35,381 bases of DNA from Clostridia bacterium (GTDB taxonomy: Bacteria > Bacillota_A > Clostridia > Oscillospirales > CAG-272). Positions 23,078-32,700 of this stretch are shown piece by piece. A program made the translations under genes and the position numbers. The stretch covers positions 1-35,381 of the forward strand of contig JAFTRB010000088.1 of assembly GCA_017462445.1 (NCBI GenBank), in the 5' to 3' direction. Numbering within the stretch: the stretch's first letter is position 1; every line of letters begins with the position of its first letter. The notes beneath the pieces are model-generated. The model ran no database searches. It worked only from the letters and a program-made list of their open reading frames with translations, and was not told the origin of the DNA.

Positions 23078-23872
23078 TTATGACAGCATTGCCCTGTCGC
23101 TGGAGAATTCATCACCGGAGGCGCGCGCAAACATCGCAAGCAGATCCTCCACCGTGAGCTTTTCCTTATCCTCGCCCCTGACATCTACAATAACACGGCC
23201 CTCGTGAAGCATGATCAAACGGTTTCCGTGCTTGATAGCATCACGCATATTATGTGTAATCATAATGGTTGTCAGGTTGTTTTCACGAACAATGCGGTCG
23301 GTAATTTCCAGCACCGTGGCAGCCGTCTTGGGGTCAAGCGCCGCCGTATGCTCGTCAAGCAGAAGAAGCTTGGGCTTGTTGATGGTCGCCATAAGCAGGG
23401 TTATCGCCTGTCTTTGACCGCCCGAGAGAAGCCCAACCTTGCTGGACAGCCTGTCCTCAAGTCCAAGGCCAAGCTCGCAGAGCAGCTCGCGATAGCCCTC
23501 GCGCTCCGCCTTCGGCAGGCCCCAGATCAAGCGGCGTCTTGTGCCGCGGCGGCGTGCAATGGCGAGATTCTCCGCAATTTCCATATCCGGAGCGGTGCCC
23601 ATCATCGGATCCTGGAATACTCGCCCCAGGTATTTCGCGCGCTTGTATTCGGGCAGATCGGTAACATCCACCCCATCGATTTCAATGCTTCCCTCGTCGG
23701 GAATGAATACGCCGGCAATGGCGTTGAGCATTGTGCTTTTTCCTGCGCCGTTTCCGCCGATAACGGTAACGAAATCCCCCTCCTCAAGCGTGAGAGTCAA
23801 TCCGTTCAGCGCCTTTTTTGCATTGATCGTTCCCGGGTTGAAGGTCTTATGAAGGTCGGTAATTTTAAGCAT
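23078..23872 (-). CDS. ABC importer ATP-binding protein (TrpZ-type)
   Basis: A 264-residue ABC ATPase. Walker A GGNGAGKS (39-46), the Q-loop in VFQDPMMG, signature LSGGQRQ (139-145), Walker B LLLLDE (160-164) and switch His197 in MITHNM are all intact. It powers uptake with the permease and lipoprotein encoded upstream. ATG at 23872 was chosen because AAGGAGG lies 8 nt before it; the frame is open to 23902. The start overlaps the permease stop by 8 nt, so the genes are translationally coupled. Last gene of the T-box-controlled operon. Confidence 0.88.
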   Translation of the reverse strand: MLKITDLHKTFNPGTINAKKALNGLTLTLEEGDFVTVIGGNGAGKSTMLNAIAGVFIPDEGSIEIDGVDVTDLPEYKRAKYLGRVFQDPMMGTAPDMEIAENLAIARRRGTRRRLIWGLPKAEREGYRELLCELGLGLEDRLSSKVGLLSGGQRQAITLLMATINKPKLLLLDEHTAALDPKTAATVLEITDRIVRENNLTTIMITHNMRDAIKHGNRLIMLHEGRVIVDVRGEDKEKLTVEDLLAMFARASGDEFSSDRAMLS

Positions 23873-24794
23873 TTTCTTCGCCCTCCTTATCCTCTGCGAC
23901 ACTAGGCTCTTCCTTCACCTTGCGCTTTTTCCTGAAATAGGTCGCCTTAATGTACGGAACGGCAAGGAAGATGGCAACAACAATAGCAGAAAGCATTTTC
24001 AGAAGGTCCGTATCGATGCCGAGGAAGATGACAAAGGTGTAAACGAGGTAGTATGCAATAGCTCCGCCCACAACACCAATCAGGCTGCAAACAAAGTTGG
24101 GCTTGATTTTCAGCGACACGGAAAGACCGATGATGATTGCCGCAAGTCCAATAACGATAGCGCCGCGGCCCATATTGACATCGGCAAAGCCCTGATACTG
24201 CGCAAGCAGAGCGCCCGAGAGGGCGATGATGCCGTTGGATATAGCAAGACCGAGAACCTTATTGAAGCTGACATTGACGCCCTGCGCGCGGCTCATATGC
24301 TCGTTATCACCGGTGGATTTGATCGTAAGTCCAAGCTCGGTGTAGAAGAACAGCCATAGTCCAACAATGATAACGGCGCAAAACGCAAGCGCCACGAGAA
24401 TGGAGGACAGATTGTCAATTGAGGATAGCAAAACATCGTATTTTCTCGAATTGATAGGAACATTCGCCTTACCGAGAATTTTAAGGTTGACCGACCAAAG
24501 AATAAGCTGTGTAAGAATTCCCGAAAGAATAGGGGGAATTCCCATCGCCGTATGGAAAAGACCGGTAACTACGCCCGCAAGCGCGCCCGCAATGAAGGCG
24601 CAGATAAGGCATAAATACACATTGACTCCGTGAGAGAGCAAGGCGGCAAGGACGCAGCCTCCCGTACAAACCGAGCCATCGACTGTCAGGTCTGCGATAT
24701 CCAGAATCTTAAAGGATATGTAAAGCCCAATGGCGAACAGACCCCATATCAAGCCCTGCGCAACAGCACCGGGCAATGCATTTATAAAAACCAT
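23865..24794 (-). CDS. ABC importer permease (TrpY-type)
   Basis: A 309-residue integral membrane protein with about eight or nine hydrophobic helices and the typical start ALPGAVAQGLIWGLFAIGLYISFKILDIADLTVDGSV. This pattern is common to permeases paired with PF04392-type binding proteins, related to the branched-chain amino acid and BMP permeases. A charged tail rich in Lys and Glu ends the protein. It lies 17 nt downstream of the binding-protein gene and overlaps the ATPase gene. It forms the membrane channel of the importer. Confidence 0.87.
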   Translation of the reverse strand: MVFINALPGAVAQGLIWGLFAIGLYISFKILDIADLTVDGSVCTGGCVLAALLSHGVNVYLCLICAFIAGALAGVVTGLFHTAMGIPPILSGILTQLILWSVNLKILGKANVPINSRKYDVLLSSIDNLSSILVALAFCAVIIVGLWLFFYTELGLTIKSTGDNEHMSRAQGVNVSFNKVLGLAISNGIIALSGALLAQYQGFADVNMGRGAIVIGLAAIIIGLSVSLKIKPNFVCSLIGVVGGAIAYYLVYTFVIFLGIDTDLLKMLSAIVVAIFLAVPYIKATYFRKKRKVKEEPSVAEDKEGEENA

Positions 24795-24811
24795 GATAAG
24801 CTCCGTTTATT

Positions 24812-25831
24812 TTATTCCGCTTCAATGGCGATATAACCGTCAGCCTCAAGCGCCGCGGTATCGATACCAAGCTCATCGCAGATTGCCTTGTTATATTTCT
24901 TTACAGGACTTTCGTCATATGCGATGGGAGTTTCGGAAATGTCTATTCTTCCAAGAAGGATATCGGCAGCCATCTCACCGGTTTTGTAACCGATATTGTA
25001 GTAGCTGATGGCAAGCGTAGCATATCCGCAGCCCTTACAGGTACTCTCCTCGCCTGCGAATACAGGAATATTTGCGGGCGCGCATACATTGTGAATAATA
25101 CCGGTGTTGGACGCGGCAACATTGTCGGTGGGAACATAGATGGCGTCCTCGTTGCTTGCCGCATTCTGAGCAATGGTCTGAAGATCGTTGGAATCGGTAA
25201 ACTTGTAGTGTGTTGCCGTAATACCGCGCTCTTCGAGATATTCGCCGACAACATCTACCTGATACTGGGAGTTGGGCTCGGAGGAGCAGTAAAGCAGACC
25301 AACCTTGTCGCCCTCCTTAAGACCGAGGGTATCGATCATCATCTGCGCCTGTGTTGTGAGAGGAGCAAGGTCGGAGGTGCCGGAAACATTACCGCCTACT
25401 GTGCCGTCAAAGCCTTCAATTTCAAGCGCAACGCCATACTCGGTGATGGATGTGCCAAGAACGGGAATGGTGACGGTTGCATTAGCTGCAGAGAAGAGAG
25501 CGGCTGTTGCATTCGCCATAATCAGGTCAACATCCTCGGATACATAGCTGTTGACGATGGTGTTACAGGTGGGAACATCGCCCTGCGCATTGTTAAACTT
25601 GAATTCAACCTGGCGTCCTGCCTCGGTGAGCTTTTTCTCAAGAGCGTCCTTAAAGCCCTGAGTTGCCGCATCGAGCGCCTCGTGGGGAGCAAGCTGGATA
25701 ATACCAATAGTGTACTTTTCCTTGTCGGGATTGATTTTTACAGTCGCTCCGTTCTGGCCGCAAGCCACAAGGGCAAGGCAGGCACCAAGACAAAGCGCAA
25801 GCGCGAGGATGAGGGAAACGATTCTTTTCAT
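24812..25831 (-). CDS. ABC importer substrate-binding lipoprotein (TrpX-type, ABC_sub_bind family)
   Basis: A 339-residue binding protein with signal peptide and lipobox LVAC (Cys24). The mature part has the family layout: YTIGIIQLAPHEALDAATQGFKDAL, then NAQGD, IMANATAALFSAANATVTIPVLGTSITEYG, VGLLYCSSEPNSQYQV, AIYVPTDNVAASN and PVFAGEE. Members of this family (PF04392) include the predicted tryptophan transporters of Gram-positive bacteria. Here the T-box in its leader reads a Phe codon, so phenylalanine or a precursor is the likely substrate. ATG at 25831 follows AAAAAGGAG; the longer frame to 25933 runs into the T-box leader and is rejected. Confidence 0.88.
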   Translation of the reverse strand: MKRIVSLILALALCLGACLALVACGQNGATVKINPDKEKYTIGIIQLAPHEALDAATQGFKDALEKKLTEAGRQVEFKFNNAQGDVPTCNTIVNSYVSEDVDLIMANATAALFSAANATVTIPVLGTSITEYGVALEIEGFDGTVGGNVSGTSDLAPLTTQAQMMIDTLGLKEGDKVGLLYCSSEPNSQYQVDVVGEYLEERGITATHYKFTDSNDLQTIAQNAASNEDAIYVPTDNVAASNTGIIHNVCAPANIPVFAGEESTCKGCGYATLAISYYNIGYKTGEMAADILLGRIDISETPIAYDESPVKKYNKAICDELGIDTAALEADGYIAIEAE

Positions 25832-25886
25832 TTTCTTTTTCTCCTTTTTAAGGCTATTTATATTTTCACAAAGCTGTGTAAATAAC

Positions 25887-26191
25887 AAAAAAATCCGCCC
25901 CCAATACGGAAACGGAAAATACCACCTTTTCACATATCAACCAATATGCTCCCCTTTACGCAGAGATACGGCTCGCCCTAATCAGCCCCCAAGCGCCCTC
26001 CGCCTGGGAACAGCGCCATTGATCCAAGCCCCTGATCCACCGCCAAAGGGAGGCGCGGACAGGCAAGGAAAAAGCCTTTCAAGCTCGCAACTCGGAAGTG
26101 AACTTCGCAAATGCTACTCTGTATCGGCTCGCACCAACCGCCGACTCTCTGCGCCCATTTCGCACCGCTACTCTCTTCGTCACAGTCTTTT
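25887..26191 (-). promoter_or_regulatory. T-box riboswitch, specifier UUC (tRNA-Phe)
   Basis: A minus-strand leader with all canonical parts. AGAGAG lies at 26145-26150, the distal loop GGTGCGAGCC at 26126-26135 and GAA at 26104-26106. One base later the triplet TTC (26100-26102) is followed by A, then CTTC, which pairs with GAAG to close the loop. AGTA lies on the 5' side. The T-box GGTGGTATTTTCCG (25913-25926) offers UGGU to a tRNA ending ACCA, as tRNA-Phe does. A terminator stem TCCGTTTCC/GGGGGCGGA with T7 (25887-25916) precedes the importer genes. Uncharged tRNA-Phe should switch on the importer. Confidence 0.9.
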
Positions 26192-26197
26192 TCGAAT

Positions 26198-26226
26198 ATT
26201 ATATAACAAAAATTTACACTTGTCAA
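26198..26226 (-). promoter_or_regulatory. Promoter of the T-box/ABC importer operon
   Basis: Perfect minus-strand TTGACA (26221-26226) and TATAAT (26198-26203) with a 17-nt spacer. Confidence 0.85.
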
Positions 26227-26545
26227 GCCGTTTTTTAAAAATCTCAAGCCTTTTGTAGTGTTACAATTGTTGTGAGACTAAAAAACAAAAAACATATAGA
26301 AAAAGTGATTAAATCTGTTAGAACAGCCTTACCCCTAACAAAACTGACAGAAAATGCCCAATCAATTCTATGAAGCAATAAGACACAACAAAGGAATTTT
26401 GTACACACCAAATTTCAAGAAGAATAGAAGCAATCAATTTATATCGCTGTTTATATGACATATACTTTGGTAGCATATATCCAAAGCATCGCTTATGCGT
26501 TGGAATAAAGTCTATGACGGAACAAGAATATCCCTACAGGAACTT

Positions 26546-26590
26546 AAAAAGGGCTATCCCTGCGCACCACAGGCAAGGATAGCCCCCTGC
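26546..26590 (-). terminator. Terminator of the GH95-family glycosidase/peptide operon
   Basis: GGGCTATCC (26551-26559) and GGATAGCCC (26577-26585) form a 9-bp stem. On the minus strand it is followed by TTTTTA. The stretch 26230-26545 before it shows no gene that I can support. Confidence 0.8.
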
Positions 26591-26617
26591 TTTTATTATG
26601 CTAAATTATTTTAAGCC

Positions 26618-26716
26618 CTACCAGCCTATCTCGGGCAAATTCCAAGAGCTGTTTACTACATCATTATCAAGCAGAGCCACCTGCTCAACCGTGGGAGTAG
26701 AATATTCCTGCTTCAT
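26618..26716 (-). CDS. 32-residue peptide coupled to the glycosidase gene
   Basis: A short reading frame, MKQEYSTPTVEQ...SSWNLPEIGW, whose ATG (26716-26714) shares its first base with the glycosidase TGA stop. AAGGAGG lies 7 nt before it, inside the end of the large gene, so it is very likely translated by coupling. The operon terminator follows about 30 nt after its stop. The sequence is acidic with a hydrophobic, Trp-containing end and no signal peptide. It recalls short peptides starting with a Met-Lys...Tyr...Pro pattern that I have seen annotated as hypothetical in gut bacteria. Function unknown. Confidence 0.55.
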   Translation of the reverse strand: MKQEYSTPTVEQVALLDNDVVNSSWNLPEIGW

Positions 26717-29700
26717 CACTCTGCCTCCTTGCCGAAATAGTTATTTGCCGCATCGCTGTAAAGCTTAAGCGCCTTTGCTACATTAACCAGAGCAGCGTTA
26801 TCTGCATGGATAGCCTCAGCGACGTAGCACATAGCCGAGATAGAAAGCTGAACTGCTGTATTGTCGAGGGTGTTGGTCAGAATGACCGTATAATAGTTGT
26901 CAAGATATAGAGAAGTAATGTTATCTACAACCACACGGTATCTATTTCCTACTGCCTCAACATCAAGCGATACAAGCTCGCCTGTGGGCAACACCACCAT
27001 AGCGACGTAGTCCTCTATCCTTGCACCCTCTGTAAGGGTGAAGAATAACTTCGCCTCGACCTCACTCTCAAGAGTAATCGTCCAGGTTGCAGGAATAAGA
27101 CCTGTTGCCGAGCCACTAACACTCACCTTGTCGGTAACGGTAACATCGCCAAGCTCGGTATTTATACCTGCGTTCGCCATATCCGATGTGTTGTAGCCAA
27201 AATAGGTCTGCGAATATCCACCGTAGTTGAGCATTGCCGTAAGCAAAGTATTTATTCCGGGATTGGTCTCCTCGTAGCCGGGGTCGGCAAGAATGCTTGC
27301 AGCATAATCTGCCACAGACTGCTCGATATATTCACCACACCTCTCTCCGTCAAGGATGAGGCGTATCTTGACACTCTCGGTCATCTCTGCTGCAGCCATA
27401 TTCAGCTTAATCACATATCTACCCTTTTCATCCCTCTCAAGCTCTGAAAGAGGCATTCTCTCTATAGTGCCGTCTGCATACTCAAGATATACATAGCCAT
27501 TAGGGAACAGGGTCTCAACATCCTCGCTAAGAGCGCCGTAGAAGTTAAAGCCAATATCTCCTCCGAGGCATAGGTTGTAGCTGTCAAAGTCACCGTATTC
27601 ATTTGTCACGGGAGCACCTGCAGCCAGCCTATCCCTTGCCGCAAGGACGGTAGCCGTATATCCGTCCACCCGGGTCTGATCCGCATCGGTATCCATCAGG
27701 AGCGAAAGCAGCTCGGAAAGCCTGTTTTCCTTTATATCGGCAAAGCCGAAGTCATCGCTTTCAACAGCCTCAAGAGCGATATAAGCATTAAGCAGCTCAG
27801 TTCTATCCGTGCATGCGCCACCGGTAAGATAGATATCTGCCACTGCCATAGAGGGCTTAGTGCCATTGTCAAATGTATAGGTATTCTTAAAGGTTATGCG
27901 TATTTTGTTTGTGGAAACGCCTTGAAGATCTATAGCAGTTCTTCCCTCGGCGGCAAGCTCCACACCCGAGGCAATTACATGCCATGCACCGTTTATATAC
28001 ACCTCAATAGTGGTGTCAGCACTCCTGGTTTTTCTCACGCCACCAACCAAATCGGTCTTGGCACCACTGCCGTAAATATTGAGCGTGTAGAGATTTCTCT
28101 CGTAGGGCAGTGTCAAAATCATGGAATATGAGCCATCGGTATCGGTGGGCGCAAATATGGTTGTTATATCGCCGTCGGTCACATTTGCAAGTGGGCTTGA
28201 GCCTACGGTTGCACCCTCCAGGGTAATGGTAGCGTTCCCTGCCATATTGGTCTCGGTGTCCTCCCACTCATAGTATTCGCTTATGAGTGTGCCCGAGCTC
28301 TCAATCTCGTAGTAGCTGATGCCGTATGTATTACCGTCATCGGCAAGATATCCACCACAATCGCTCTGATAAACCCTTATCTTCTCGGCAAGCACGCCTC
28401 CCATATCGAAGACCATATATGCCTTTCCTGCGCCATTAGAGCTTCCACTCTTGACATAGGAAATTATCTCGTCGGTGGTGTCGCACCTTATTACCGTTGT
28501 CCACTGTCCCTTGTAATAAACCTGTATGAGCAAATCCTTGCCAGTCTGCCTGTAGTCGGCAGAATAGTGGTGAAGCTTTAAGTCATCAAGCCTGTAGGTT
28601 CCACCGAGGTCTGCGATAATATCCAGCTCGTTTCCGGGCTTGAATGTAAGTCTTCCGTCCCTATAGCTAAAGCTACCGTCGGTAAGCTGCGCCCAGCCCT
28701 GCAAGGATGCATTGTAAAGAGCATCGGCATTTACCTGTGGAACAAAATCCTTGCCAAGGAGTATGTTATTTACTTTAGTTTCCTCGGTATGCTTGATAAA
28801 TGTACCGGTTGCCTGTATCTCATAGTAGCTGATGCCAATGCCCGTCGCAGTGCCACTGCTCTGGTAGATACGAAGCTTGGACGCCTTCACTCCACCGAGG
28901 TTAAACTCAATCCAGTTGTAGCCCGACCAGGAGGGGTTGGAGGAGGTGGGGGTTATCACGTGCTCGCCAATCTCCTCATTGCTATTGCACTTAGCAACCG
29001 AGGTCCACTCGCCGCCATAGTAGGCAAATATCTCGATATCCTTGCCGGCGTGGTCAAGCATATTGGAATAGTAGTAGAGCCTGATATCGTCAAGGGTATA
29101 GACACCCTCAAGGTCGACCGTCATATCAAGAGTCTTGTCACCCTTGAAGGAGAGACGGCCTGTTCTATAGTGGTTGGAGTTATCGGTAAGCTGCGCCCAG
29201 CTCTGGAAATCGGCAGATACCCAATCATCATTGACCGCAGGAACAAAGGACTTGCCAAGAAGAATGTTGTTCTCGGTAACTCTGTCTGCCGCCGCAGGAG
29301 CATAGATACCTGCACAGGTTATCTCGTCATAGGAAACATTGTCACCATACTGATAGATGCGAATGGCATCCGCCAGGGTGTTTTCCATATTCACGCCGTA
29401 GTAGGTCTGTCCCACATAATTGTTCTTCAGCGAGCCAAAGGCCGCGGCAATAGTCGCCTTGTCGGTATACTCAAAGCTCTTAACAACCACGCCGTCAAGC
29501 AAGAGCTCTATTTTAAGATTTGCACCTGCAAAGTCGGCAACCTTGTCCTGGTAGGGATAGAAGCCGAGCTCGGAGAGTATATACGCACCGCCAAGATCTA
29601 CGGTTGCATCAACTATACGGTCGGTATCTCCTGCGGTGGCAAATCTGCCCTTGTTGTAAACATAGTTGCCGTCCGTCAGCCTGGGGTAGCCATAGCTTGT

Positions 29701-32700
29701 CGGGTTGCCCTGGCTCTTGTAGAGGTGTACGCAATCGAGTGCCGCCTGGGTAGGAACAAACTCCTTGCCCTCAAGGATATTGGAGGGGTTGTAGGTGGGT
29801 GTCTGCACCGCGCCTCCAAGCTTTGTAACAGGATACAGCTCACTCTCCTCGGTATAGTCCGAATATCTGGAGATAAGCGTTATACCATAAGCCGCGCTCT
29901 TGTCATAATTTGTATATGTGATAATGGGATAGGGGCTATCAAGCACCAACGAATACTCGCTCGCGCCCTCCTTTTTCTCCCAAAGCTTATAATTTCTTGC
30001 GCTACCTGTAGCCTTAACGGTCACCTGCAATGAGCCATCAGGCAGGATATTACCCGCCACATCTGCGACATTAACCGATAGGTCATCCGGATTGATGTAG
30101 GTAAAGGCTCTCACCGACTCTGTGCCGTCTGTGCTTACCGCTGTAACGGCAAAGGTCATTCTTGCATTTTCCTTGCCCTCGGCAGGAATGTAGGTCATTG
30201 TGTTGCCGGTGGTGGAGCCAACCTTGCTATACTTAGGCTCGCTCTCTACTGCCGCATACACATTGTACCTGGTTGCGCCCTCTACCTCGGTCCAAGCAAT
30301 GTTGTAGTTGCCGAGGGTGGGGTGGGACACCTGTATTGTCTCAGGAGCAGATATTTTCACTGCATCGCCAAAGCCTGCTACAAGATAGGTCTCGCCCGCC
30401 TTGGTGGGGAAGGATATAAGATTACGCGACTCGGCAACATATTCTACCGGTGCGCCATCCTTGGTGGTAATGGTTACGCCATTTATTCCGTTATAGTAGA
30501 GCCTGCAAATCTCACCCTTCCCGGAGGTGATATTAAGGTCGGTAAGACGGCTACTTGCCCATTTTGCGCTCACTTCAAAGTCACCACGAGCAGTAAGTCC
30601 GGTAAATGAGCCGTCTGCCCAGCCATCAGGCATAGCGGCAAGAGGCTGGATATATCCGGATTGGCTCTGCAGCAGCATCTCCGCCATACCTGCGGTAGCG
30701 CCTATGTTACCGTCAACCTGGAAATAGTAGCTGACGCTCCAAAGGTTGGTAGCAACGCTTCTGTTAAGCTGGCCGTTTAGCATCTCATATGCCATGTTTC
30801 CGTCCTGAACTCGCGCCCACATGTTCATACGAAGATCCCAGCCCCAGCCTACCGTATTACCCGTACCTCTGTAATTAAGGGTGTTAATGGCAGCGTCAAG
30901 CCAATGGGGGCTGTCCGCCTCGTTTATAAGAGTGCCGGGGTGAAGTCCAAGAAGGTGAGATATATGAACATACTCCTTCTCACCCAGGTCGCCGTAGTAT
31001 TCCTCCTCGCGGAATTCCTTTATCTGACCCGAAAGACCGATAATAATGGGGTCGTATTTATCTATCTGCTCCATTACCGTCTTAAGGATTGAATAATCCT
31101 CGGTAGAAAGAACACTCTCGTCCGAAAGGTCAATGCCCATATCCTTGGCGCACCGAAGAAGCTCGTAGTTATTCATATAAGCCAAGGACTGTGCATAGGT
31201 GGTTCCGTTGGTATAATACCAAACGCCGTTTACATGCTGCTCCGGAGAGTCAACATACTCAAGAAGGCAATGTCCCTCACCGTCCTCAATTACGACCTTG
31301 GTAATATATCTTGCGGCATTGGCAAGAACCTCGTAAACAAGAGGAAGTATACTCTGGTCCTTGGTGTAGCGATAATAATCAACATAAAGAAGGTTATTAA
31401 ACGCCATGTGTCCCGGAGAACGCTGACCGGAAATGTAATAAGGAGTTGTTCCTACACCGATAACCCATCCATTGCCGCCGTCAGCGCCAAATCTGTCGGG
31501 ATAATATGTGTTAACATAGTTGCTTGCCAGCTTCTCTGCCTGTGCCATATATGCGTTGTTGAACTCGGTGTAAGCAACAAAGGTCTCGGCTAGGTTGGTA
31601 GAGAATGCAGGCCAATAAATCATCTGATTGTTTATATTATGCCAGAAGCCTGCTGCCCAAGGAGCAAAGTTATATCTGTTCCAAACGCCCTGAAGGTTTG
31701 TGGGAAGAGTGCCGGAGCGAGAGGATGAGATAAGAAGGTATCTGCCGTACTGGAAATACAGGCTCTCAAGATAAGCGCTACCCTCGGTCTTATATTTTGC
31801 TAAAAGCTCGTCGGTGGTAAGCTCTGTATCTGCAACATCGTAGCCCAGGTCAAGGGATACTCTACCAAAAAGCGAGGAATAGTCACAAATATGTCTTTCT
31901 TTAAGAAGCTGATAAGCCTCCTCGTAGCTCATATCAGAGATAAGCGCCTCAATAGAAGTAAGGAAACCCGTAACCTTGTTTATCGCATAATCCATATTGG
32001 TTGCGTGAGTAGGCTTGCTCTTATCCCCTGCTGTGAACATCTCGGAGCAAAGCTCGTAGTCTGTTCCGAGAGTAACCACGATATACGCGCTCTTTGCGCC
32101 CTCAACCAGGATAGTGCCGTCTGTATCGGTGTGGGTGTGACCTGCGGTATCCGTGTAGGTGTGCTGTGTCTCGGAGGCGGTAACAGTACCGTCGGTATAA
32201 ACTCTGTAAAGACCGACAAAATCAATGCCGTAGTATCCCATAGTGCCCGAAAGGGTGATACAGCCCACTCCGTTTTCATCAACCGAGGATACAACCGTAC
32301 CCGTCTTGGAGGCTCCGTCACCCGCATTTCTTGCGTACTCCTGCTCATAGGGTACGGTGGGACGAAGGGTAAATGCAAGAGCCTTCTCGGTGTCTGCTGT
32401 GAGCTTTATCACCAGCGCTCTGTCGGGGTAGGAGGTGAAATACTCTCTTGAATACTTAACTCCACCGTAGGTATATCCAACCTTAGATACGGCAGTCTTA
32501 ATGTCAAGCTCACGAATATAGTCGGTTACAGCCGAATTTGTATGACCGAAGTCTATGTAGGTCTCGGAGAAGCTGTTAAGGCCACCGAGAGCCGTCGCCC
32601 AATCCGAATAAGGGTTTGACATTGTCTTTTCGGTAATCTGGATACGCTCGGTTTCGGTTCTACCGAAGAGATTAGCGCCAAAATAGCCGTTGCCGATAGG

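Noticed and set aside
24812..25831. Assignment of the importer to tryptophan by family name
   Set aside because: The T-box specifier reads UUC rather than UGG, so the family habit is not followed.
25831..25933. Longer N-terminus for the importer binding protein
   Set aside because: The extension would run through the T-box terminator and would remove the signal peptide from the N-terminus.
28789..30033. 414-codon plus-strand frame opposite the GH95-family gene
   Set aside because: It is antisense to discoidin-like modules that are clearly coding on the minus strand; its repetitive hydrophobic composition is a by-product.
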